From Haladaptatiplasma sp964454575 (GTDB lineage Archaea; Thermoplasmatota; Thermoplasmata; Halarchaeoplasmatales; Halarchaeoplasmataceae), in NCBI GenBank assembly GCA_964454575.1, contig CAYVTG010000025.1, positions 1 to 22,198 on the forward strand: DNA of 22,198 nt, given 5' to 3'. The position numbers were made by a program, and so were the translations under genes. Shown piece after piece: positions 6,905 to 12,920 of this stretch (positions within the stretch are counted from its first letter, which is position 1; every line of letters starts with the position of its first letter). The notes under the pieces were generated by a model. The model worked only from the letters and a program-made list of their open reading frames with translations. It made no database searches and had not been told where the DNA came from.

Positions 6905-7421
6905 TATGTTGTAAGAGAGATCTCATGGCCTTTCCGCGATGGCTGACTTTATTTTTTTCTTCAGTTGTCATCTGAGCGAATGTTTTTCTTTGTCCTTTAG
7001 AAACGAATATGGGATCGTAACCGAACCCTGCGGTGCCCTGCATCTCGGTCGATATAGCCCCGTCGGTGATCCCTTTGAACATCTCTATATCACCTTTTTC
7101 TGACATATATCCGATGACACATTCGAACCTAGCCTTTCTGTTTTCCTCGGAATCCATCAATTTCAGTATCCCCTCACAACCCAGAGTTTGCATCACATAG
7201 GATGAATATACTCCCGGAAAGCCGCCGTATGCATCTATGAATAAACCGCTGTCGTCTATCATCGATGGTGCGTGCTCTTCGAGATGCTTCAAGGCGTGCT
7301 CAACTACTTCCTCCAATGTGTCCGCCTGTATCTCGTCATATCCTATATTCTGCATCTTAGCTTCGGGGAATATCTTTTTGTATTCTTTGAACTTTCCTTC
7401 GTTGGACGTGATTATATTCAC
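6894..7421 (-). CDS. rdgB: XTP/dITP pyrophosphatase (RdgB/HAM1 family)
   Basis: Hydrolyses non-canonical purine triphosphates (ITP, dITP, XTP) to monophosphates, keeping them out of DNA and RNA. The 175 residues carry the full family signature: TSNEGKFKE (5-13), the catalytic DDSGLFIDAYGGFPGVYS (56-73), GFGYDPIF (132-139), and the base-binding FAQMTTEEKNKVSHRGKA (149-164). The start ATG lies in the stop of bud32 (ATGA at 7418-7421), so it is translated from the bud32 message. Bud32-RdgB adjacency is common in archaea. The start cannot be earlier because TSN must sit near the N-terminus. Confidence 0.96.
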   Translation of the reverse strand: MNIITSNEGKFKEYKKIFPEAKMQNIGYDEIQADTLEEVVEHALKHLEEHAPSMIDDSGLFIDAYGGFPGVYSSYVMQTLGCEGILKLMDSEENRKARFECVIGYMSEKGDIEMFKGITDGAISTEMQGTAGFGYDPIFVSKGQRKTFAQMTTEEKNKVSHRGKAMRSLLQHIIR

Positions 7422-8110
7422 AGATATCTACCTCTGGATTCTATATCTTTTACCTTTGAGATGGTCAGTTCGGCATCTTGGAATACCTCTCGGTAGCCCA
7501 CCAGTATCTGTTCGTATTTTTTTATCGGCTCTTCGTGTACGCTGATCAATGCCTCTCTCATCAGATGTAAGTCAACTCCTTTGTCTTCGATGCTGGTGGT
7601 TTTTTCTCCTAAACTGAAGTCGATGAAACAGTATGAATCGCTTTTCTGGTGGTACATGATGTTGGAAGTCGTCAAGTCGCCGTGGGTTATATCCGCAGCG
7701 TGCAGTTTGCCGATGTACCGGCCGATCAACGGTAGATCTAAGTCGATCCCGGTCTCCAAACAGTCCATCACCCGATCTCCGGGGAAGAACTGCATCGTCA
7801 TGGATGTTTCTTCTTCCCGCACGTCATATATCAAAGGAACCGGGACTCCGGCCTTCCTGGCTTCCCTCATCAACCTAACCTCTTTTCGGGTCCGCTCCTT
7901 ACGGATATTCATGTCTATGATAGGATGCCTGTAGCCCTTGACCGATCTCCGCTTTATAACTGCGTCTCTACCCCACCACTCGGCTCTTCGTATCTCCGCC
8001 TCGGCTCCCAGGGCGATCACTTCTTTCTCTACCGGCGAGAACATATTCCGTTCTAACACTGAATCGTTAATAATGTTTTCGAGGATCAAGTTGATCGATT
8101 TAAGACTCAT
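7418..8110 (-). CDS. bud32: Bud32/PRPK kinase of the KEOPS complex
   Basis: Small atypical kinase/ATPase that activates Kae1 for the tRNA t6A37 modification. Motifs: GAEAE (35-39) in place of the normal glycine loop, Lys53 in AVIKRR, KERTRKEVRLM, catalytic H143GDLTTSN, metal-binding D164 in FIDFSLG, and the C-terminal R/K-rich tail SRGRYL. The first 34 residues are longer than in most archaeal Bud32. Met23 is an alternative start, but the ATG at 8110 overlaps the upstream membrane gene's stop as ATGA, which favours the long form by translational coupling. The kae1 gene is not in this window and is not fused here. Confidence 0.94.
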   Translation of the reverse strand: MSLKSINLILENIINDSVLERNMFSPVEKEVIALGAEAEIRRAEWWGRDAVIKRRSVKGYRHPIIDMNIRKERTRKEVRLMREARKAGVPVPLIYDVREEETSMTMQFFPGDRVMDCLETGIDLDLPLIGRYIGKLHAADITHGDLTTSNIMYHQKSDSYCFIDFSLGEKTTSIEDKGVDLHLMREALISVHEEPIKKYEQILVGYREVFQDAELTISKVKDIESRGRYL

Positions 8111-8484
8111 TTATAACTCTTAGGTCTTTTTTTAAGCTGGCTGAGATAGATCATCGCTATGTTGATGATAATGAAAATTGGTATGAATGAGATTAAAACT
8201 ATCACGGTTGCATATGGATTTGCAAAATATGTCCAATTTTGAGGGTGGCCAAAACAGCTCCTACCGATTCGTAGTTCATAACTTGTCCAAGTAAAGCTTC
8301 CCTCTCTTATTATGGTTTGAAGTGAAACCTTAGTTTCATAGCTAGCAGTTGAACTGATAACTTTAGCTGGGATGATCTTCAAAAAAGAGACGTACAGCCA
8401 AATAAATAATGAAACTATACCCGTGATCATCGATATGAATTTACTAGATGATTTTAAATCCTTGATCAGATCCCATTGAATCAT
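8107..8484 (-). CDS. Two-helix membrane protein of unknown function, coupled to bud32
   Basis: 125 residues: a short basic N-terminus, a helix at about 16-38, a roughly 50-residue loop with two possible N-glycosylation sites (for example NWT at 83-85), a second helix at about 92-115, and a Lys-rich tail. This gives a hairpin with both ends probably inside. Not recognised. Its stop overlaps the bud32 ATG (ATGA), strong evidence of real translation. The gene is AT-rich (18 of 60 bases G+C in 8161-8220, against 37 of 60 in 8941-9000 of the neighbouring rph), so it looks recently acquired or fast-evolving. A TATA-like ATTTATATAG (8512-8521 region, minus strand) precedes it with no Shine-Dalgarno. 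Confidence 0.7.
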   Translation of the reverse strand: MIQWDLIKDLKSSSKFISMITGIVSLFIWLYVSFLKIIPAKVISSTASYETKVSLQTIIREGSFTWTSYELRIGRSCFGHPQNWTYFANPYATVIVLISFIPIFIIINIAMIYLSQLKKRPKSYK

Positions 8485-8526
8485 GTGTTTCTGCCATAAT
8501 CATCATGTTCCCTATATAAATAATTG

Positions 8527-8570
8527 TTCTGTGTTTTCTACAGAATATCACTAGCCAAATTATATATCTG
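8527..8570. promoter_or_regulatory. Divergent promoter region between the membrane gene and rph, with inverted repeat
   Basis: TTCTGT (8527-8532) and ACAGAA (8540-8545) form a 6-base inverted repeat with a 7-base spacer. It lies between the minus-strand TATA element near 8512-8521 and the plus-strand TATA-like AAATTATATATC at 8558-8569, so one regulator could control both directions. The TATA for rph predicts a start of transcription near 8588, after the upstream GTG. Confidence 0.35.
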
Positions 8571-8602
8571 ATTGATAACTACGTGTGGAAAAAGGTGTTC
8601 AT

Positions 8603-9331
8603 TTGACCAGAGAAAACAGAGGCGATAAAGAAGTAAGAAGAACCGAGATCATCCCCGATTATCTGAAGAATCCATTGGGTTCAGTGCTCATCTCCTGCGG
8701 AGATACAAAGGTGATATGTACTGCGATGATACAAGATAGTGTTCCACCCTGGATGGCTAACGACGAAGATAACAACGAAGGATGGTTGACTTCCAGATAC
8801 GGTATGCTGCCGGGTAGCGGTGACAGTCGTATACAACGTGAAACCAGGGGAGTCCGAGGGCGTACCAAAGAGATACAGCGGATAATCGGTAGGAGTCTTC
8901 GTGCCGCGCTGGACATGGAGAAACTAGGACCGAGAACTGTCTGGATAGACTGCGACGTTATACAGGCCGACGGCGGTACTCGGACTGCATCCGTGACCGG
9001 TGCTTGGGTCGCGCTGAAACTTGCTTTGGATAGATTGATCGAAGACGGTGATCTGGAAGAGGACCCTATAATAAAACAGGTAGCCGCTGTCAGCGTCGGT
9101 CTCGTAGACGGTAAAGTGCTCACAGATCTGTGTTACAAGGAGGACAGTTCCGCCGAAGTGGACATGAACGTCGCTTCGGATGCCGGCGGTAATTACATCG
9201 AAGTACAGGCCACCGGAGAAGCGGGAGTCTTCAATCGTGAACAGTTGGACGAAATGCTGGACGCCGCTTCAGATGGAATATCTCAACTCTTGGAAGTTCA
9301 GAGATCCGCCTTGGAATTCAGTAAAGATTAA
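8603..9331 (+). CDS. rph: RNase PH, bacterial type (tRNA 3'-end phosphorolytic nuclease)
   Basis: Removes nucleotides from RNA 3' ends with phosphate as acceptor. The sequence follows bacterial RNase PH throughout, not the archaeal exosome subunit Rrp41: EGWLTSRYGMLPGSG, RGRTKEIQRIIGRSLRAALD, IDCDVIQADGGTRTASVTGA, AAVSVGLVDGKVLTDL, and EDSSAEVDMNV with acidic residues Asp181 and Asp187. The phosphate-site region RxxRETRGVRGRT is present. I chose TTG at 8603 because GGTG precedes it by five bases and family members begin close to (M)TRENRGD; GTG at 8585 is in frame but has no ribosome site and lies before the predicted transcript start. From TTG the protein has 242 residues, the usual size. 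It heads the operon with nreA 28 bases downstream. Confidence 0.93.
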   Translation: MTRENRGDKEVRRTEIIPDYLKNPLGSVLISCGDTKVICTAMIQDSVPPWMANDEDNNEGWLTSRYGMLPGSGDSRIQRETRGVRGRTKEIQRIIGRSLRAALDMEKLGPRTVWIDCDVIQADGGTRTASVTGAWVALKLALDRLIEDGDLEEDPIIKQVAAVSVGLVDGKVLTDLCYKEDSSAEVDMNVASDAGGNYIEVQATGEAGVFNREQLDEMLDAASDGISQLLEVQRSALEFSKD

Positions 9332-9358
9332 ATCCCTTGAAGTAGCTGTATAAACAAG

Positions 9359-10636
9359 ATGGGATTGGAACTAGCCAACGACAGCCTTTTTGTCAAAAGG
9401 GACTCACTCTGTACTCTATGTAGAGGAACCAAGAATCTATGCCATAGAGAACGATGTCCCGTTATGGTGAAGTACTATTCTCGTATGAGATCACGATCGT
9501 TGACCGATCGTACCGATATATCCGGCTCGTCACCTCCTGGAGTATTCGTGGGGCGGTTCGGGTATCCTAAAGTGGATATCGGACCTTTGGTTCCTCCGTT
9601 TCATGGTGAGACCAGCGAGATGGATCTGCCTGAATTATGGCTCGGTAAAAGTATAGACGAAATAGTGGATTTCCGAACACAGTTGATCAGGGGTAAGTAT
9701 GCTGTAAAAGTTGACCAGGCAAATTCTTCGGATAGGATCATCGATCATACCAGGGACATGGCACTCAGTCGAGAACCGGCTGAAGTTGAGATTTTATTCA
9801 CCAAACGTCCTTCCGGCAAGATCGCATTGTCAGATTCCGTGCAGCCCTACGGCCCTTCGGCACCCTTGAAGAAATTGGATCTGGGTACTTTAAAGATAGA
9901 TAGACGGATGGACAGGGCATATTCGGATACCGACTTGAAGTCTGCCGAGGCGGTGATGGACCTATACGAGCACGGAACTTACGTTACGAAGATACAACGT
10001 GCTCTGAGCGTCGGTGCCTTCGGTCTCGGTGAAAATAGAAAGTTCGTACCCACAAGATGGAGCATCACCGCTGTTGATGATACTATAGGCAAGAACCTCA
10101 GAGAAGAAGTGAAAAAGTATCCACCCATAGACGAGTACCGATTGTACGAAACATGGGAACTGGATAATCGCTGGGAAGTACTTTTGATGCCTCGTACATG
10201 GATATACGAACTGGTCGAGGCATGGTATCCTGAAACCGCTTGGAATCCCTTCGGCAAAGACATCGCCATAATATCTAGCCACGAAAAATACGAAGGACGA
10301 AAGAAGTATGCGGAGATAGGCGGATGCTTCTACGCCGCAAGATTGGCGGTCTGCGAGAAATTACGTGCCGAGAGAAGGCAGGCAGGGGCCGTTATCCTGC
10401 GGGAAACACACCCGGGCTATATCATGCCCGTCGGAGTGTGGAACGTCCGTGAAAACGTCAGGAACGCTTTAAGACAGGAACCCAAGAAGTTCGGAACATT
10501 GAAGGACGCACTATTCTATATCTCAACGAGGTTGGACATAAAGATGGACATCTGGATGAAGAACAGTGATGTGTTGAGAGATTGTATGTACCAGACTAGA
10601 CTGGAAGATTACGGAGTTGGGCCTGCATGGGATTGA
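9359..10636 (+). CDS. nreA: NreA-family archaeal DNA repair protein
   Basis: 425-residue Nre protein, an archaea-specific family involved in DNA damage tolerance and known to bind the sliding clamp PCNA. The N-terminus has a zinc-finger-like CTLCRGTKNLCHRERCP (18-34). The body shows the family's GVFVGRFGYPKVDIGPLVPP and ELWLGKSIDEIVDFRTQLIRG, then DTDLKSAEAVMDLY, LSVGAFGLGENRKFVPTRWS ITAVDDTIGK and RETHPGYIMPVGVWNVRENV. The C-terminal QTRLEDYG (412-419) is at most a degenerate PIP box (Gln, Leu and one aromatic, the second aromatic missing). There is no Shine-Dalgarno before the ATG. The gene overlaps the next by 10 bases. Confidence 0.9.
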   Translation: MGLELANDSLFVKRDSLCTLCRGTKNLCHRERCPVMVKYYSRMRSRSLTDRTDISGSSPPGVFVGRFGYPKVDIGPLVPPFHGETSEMDLPELWLGKSIDEIVDFRTQLIRGKYAVKVDQANSSDRIIDHTRDMALSREPAEVEILFTKRPSGKIALSDSVQPYGPSAPLKKLDLGTLKIDRRMDRAYSDTDLKSAEAVMDLYEHGTYVTKIQRALSVGAFGLGENRKFVPTRWSITAVDDTIGKNLREEVKKYPPIDEYRLYETWELDNRWEVLLMPRTWIYELVEAWYPETAWNPFGKDIAIISSHEKYEGRKKYAEIGGCFYAARLAVCEKLRAERRQAGAVILRETHPGYIMPVGVWNVRENVRNALRQEPKKFGTLKDALFYISTRLDIKMDIWMKNSDVLRDCMYQTRLEDYGVGPAWD

Positions 10637-11433
10637 ATGTTGTAGATCCGAATGAATTCAAAGACCTAAAAGTCAAGGAGATCTCTTGTAAAACCGCTAT
10701 GTCATTATCTGGTTTGGAGGCCGATTATGCGGTGAATCCTTACAGGGGCTGTTCCCATGGATGTTTATACTGCTATGCACCCTTTGTGATCAACGAAAGT
10801 AGGGAATGGGGAACTTTTGTGGATGTTAAACGAAATATACCTACGGTACTGGCAAAAGAGCTCAGATTAAAACAATCCGGAACCGTAAGATTGGGGAGCG
10901 TTACCGATCCCTATCAAAGGGTCGAACAGAGATATCAGCTAACCAGGATGTGTTTGGAACAGTTGAAAAAAGCCGGAGTCCATGTGATAATACAGACTAA
11001 GTCAGATCTGGTGGTCAGGGATATCGAAATCTTTGAGGGCATGGACATCGATGTGGGGATGACCGTCACATCTCTCGACGAGGATTTTCGTAAAATATTC
11101 GAACCCGGAGCTCCGTCTTTATCGAACCGGTTGGATGCTCTCGAAAAACTTAACGACGCCGGTGTGAACACATGGGCATTCATCGGCCCTCTTCTGCCCA
11201 ATGAGAACGATGATATGGATGGTCTTGAAGAGCTAGCCGACCGATTGAAAGCCGCCGGTGTCTCCGAGATATATCTGGACAAACTCAACATGCGAGAAGG
11301 TATCTGGGACCGTTTAGAGGGATGCATGGATGCAGACAAAATAGCAAGATACCGCAAGATATTTTCTCCCGGCAACGACTATTTTCGCCGGCGTAAAAAA
11401 GGATACGAACAGATCGGAAAAACCGTCTTTTGA
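10627..11433 (+). CDS. SPL-like radical SAM protein (COG1533-type)
   Basis: 268-residue radical SAM protein. The cluster motif is C42SHGCLYC, the CX3CX2C that binds a [4Fe-4S] cluster and S-adenosylmethionine, preceded by NPYRGC. The sequences RLGSVTDPYQRVEQRYQLTR and IIQTKSDLVVRD, and the late FIGPLLP segment, match the family named after spore photoproduct lyase. True photoproduct lyase has an extra conserved Cys used in catalysis that I cannot assign here, so DNA photolesion repair is an inference from family name and neighbour. The gene starts 10 bases before the end of nreA and ends 84 bases before a hairpin plus T-run. Confidence 0.87.
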   Translation: MGLNVVDPNEFKDLKVKEISCKTAMSLSGLEADYAVNPYRGCSHGCLYCYAPFVINESREWGTFVDVKRNIPTVLAKELRLKQSGTVRLGSVTDPYQRVEQRYQLTRMCLEQLKKAGVHVIIQTKSDLVVRDIEIFEGMDIDVGMTVTSLDEDFRKIFEPGAPSLSNRLDALEKLNDAGVNTWAFIGPLLPNENDDMDGLEELADRLKAAGVSEIYLDKLNMREGIWDRLEGCMDADKIARYRKIFSPGNDYFRRRKKGYEQIGKTVF

Positions 11434-11516
11434 GCTTCTACGAGTACTTCAACTTCAAAGTTAACACTATCTCAGCAGTTATTCATTTCTGCAGGACCCT
11501 CGAATCTGAGTGGATA

Positions 11517-11549
11517 CACGTCTTCCTGCAGGAGACGTGGTTCTTTTTT
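11517..11549 (+). terminator. Hairpin followed by T-run, probable terminator of the rph-nreA-SPL operon
   Basis: CACGTCT (11517-11523) pairs with AGACGTG (11533-11539), and CC/GG extends the stem around a TGCA loop with one bulged T. A run of six T follows at 11544-11549. The T-run lies only on the plus-strand side, so it serves the radical SAM gene. The rest of the gap 11434-11554 shows nothing else convincing. Confidence 0.45.
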
Positions 11550-11554
11550 CCAGA

Positions 11555-11920
11555 TCATCGATCTGCTTCCTCGTCAACCCACGGTTCCGAGACAAAGAAT
11601 ACCGGGCAGAGATGTCCGAATACGGAGCACTGTTTTTTTAGTTTGTCTTCGTCGTGGCTTTCGGGATATCTGTCAGGGTCAAAACCGTCTATCTTTTTTC
11701 TGACAGCGTCTGCAACCTCTTTTTTAAAATCTCCGTTCTCCAATTTTTCTTTTAAAACATCGTTATTTTGTATTGCCTCTTTTTTTGTGGGACCTAAGAT
11801 CGGAAAATTCTCTACCAAAGGACCGTAGGGGCAGTAATCCAATTCCAAACAAGGTTTTGTAACTACATTCCTCATTTCCTTCAAAATATTCTCTACCTTT
11901 TCCTGGTTATCATCTTTCAT
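11555..11920 (-). CDS. Small four-cysteine protein of unknown function
   Basis: 121 residues with cysteines in two clusters: PCLELDYCPYGPLVENFP (C24, C30) and QCSVFGHLCPVFFVSEPW (C98, C105). The pattern C-x5-CPYGPLVExFP ... C-x6-CPVF is one I believe recurs in conserved hypothetical proteins of archaea and bacteria, and four cysteines suggest metal or iron-sulfur binding, but I cannot name a function. Between the clusters is a charged, helical, lysine-rich segment. No signal or membrane helix. It is AT-rich (20 of 60 bases G+C in 11701-11760). The ATG is preceded by a TATA-like TAATTATAG near 11941-11950 and no Shine-Dalgarno. Confidence 0.7.
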   Translation of the reverse strand: MKDDNQEKVENILKEMRNVVTKPCLELDYCPYGPLVENFPILGPTKKEAIQNNDVLKEKLENGDFKKEVADAVRKKIDGFDPDRYPESHDEDKLKKQCSVFGHLCPVFFVSEPWVDEEADR

Positions 11921-11992
11921 GGAAGTACAATGTTTTCAAACTATAATTAACTTGCGAAAGTACGCCAAAAAGTTGCTTATTATTCTCTGATC

Positions 11993-12799
11993 CTAAGCCT
12001 TTGCCAGCATGGTGCATGCCCTAAACAGTTTGTAGTTCTTTTCGAAGTCTCCAGTATCTATGATGAATTCCTTGGGACCTACCCGATCCACTTCCGGTAA
12101 AAGCTCAACGTTGTCCAGTTTACCCGGGTCGGTGAACCAAGCCCGTATACATGTATCATCCGGTTTTATCATCATGGAACTGTTTTCTTCTATCGCTTGC
12201 TTCACAACTTCTCTTATACGTGTCCTTACCGTTTTCGGATGTATGCATCTGGCGCTGTATCTTCCGGTGGCATATTTCGTGATGACGTGTGGTATATCCG
12301 GATAAAGCTCTTGGGCTTCCTTAACGGTCTCTTGGTCTCCCGATATGAAGAAAACCGGTACGCCGTACTGTGCTGCCAGGTATGAATTCAGTGCGAACTC
12401 GCTGGCCATCTTATCGCCGACGTATATCCGGTCAACCACACTGCCGGAATACGTATGCGCCAGCGTGCCGTAGCTGCTGGCTGAGCTGTGGTATCCTACG
12501 AACCCAACGCCTGCTACGTCTTTATCCAAACCTTCCATCATGCACTTGACCCGCGGTGTTCCGATGATCACTTCGACACGTTTATCGAGTTCTTCTAACA
12601 GTAAATTGCGCATATTTGCATGGCCATCCACGACCAGAACTTCTTCAGCTCCACCTTCGAAAGCCCCTTTGATCGCCGCATCGGTTTCTTTGTTCATTAG
12701 TTCACGTGCATGTTCATATTCTTTACAGTCCATATCCGCCTGATTCCAAGACACCACACCGGATATCCCTTCGATATCCACCGAGAACATGTATTTCAT
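11993..12799 (-). CDS. dppA: D-aminopeptidase DppA (M55 family)
   Basis: Zinc D-amino-acid aminopeptidase that forms a decameric ring; in bacteria it releases D-alanine from D-peptides. With the start at 12799 the metal and active residues fall at family positions: Asp8 and Glu10 in SVDIEGISG, His60 in VVDGHAN, His104 in GYHS, His115 in AHTYSG and Glu134. The frame is open 70 codons further upstream, but that extension (full of aromatic residues, no homology) is not family-like and would run through the promoter; MKYMFSVD is the normal start. A TATA-like TTTATCA near 12822-12828 sits about 27 bases before this ATG, fitting a leaderless transcript. 268 residues is the usual length. Confidence 0.93.
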   Translation of the reverse strand: MKYMFSVDIEGISGVVSWNQADMDCKEYEHARELMNKETDAAIKGAFEGGAEEVLVVDGHANMRNLLLEELDKRVEVIIGTPRVKCMMEGLDKDVAGVGFVGYHSSASSYGTLAHTYSGSVVDRIYVGDKMASEFALNSYLAAQYGVPVFFISGDQETVKEAQELYPDIPHVITKYATGRYSARCIHPKTVRTRIREVVKQAIEENSSMMIKPDDTCIRAWFTDPGKLDNVELLPEVDRVGPKEFIIDTGDFEKNYKLFRACTMLAKA

Positions 12800-12877
12800 A
12801 CGAGTACAATATCCAAGAGATTGATAAAGCTTTTGAAGAGATCCTGTTGAATAAGAGAAAAAGAATCCATCGACATG

Positions 12878-12917
12878 TTTATATAATCTGATTTTCTTAG
12901 ATTGGATAATTGGTGAG
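12878..12917 (+). promoter_or_regulatory. Promoter and ribosome-binding site of the surface-protein gene
   Basis: TTTATATAA at 12878-12886 is a good TATA box, predicting transcription from about 12910. GGTGAG at 12912-12917 lies just before the ATG at 12921. AATCT (12885-12889) and AGATT (12899-12903) form a small inverted repeat just after the TATA box. The remainder of 12800-12877 belongs to the divergent dppA promoter. Confidence 0.5.
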
Positions 12918-12920
12918 CCC

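Noticed and set aside
8585..8602. GTG start of RNase PH
   Set aside because: No ribosome site precedes it and the TATA box predicts transcription from about 8588, after the GTG; TTG at 8603 follows GGTG.
11485..11510. tRNA-like CCTCGAATCTGAG resembling a T-loop
   Set aside because: No acceptor, D or anticodon stem could be built around it on either strand.
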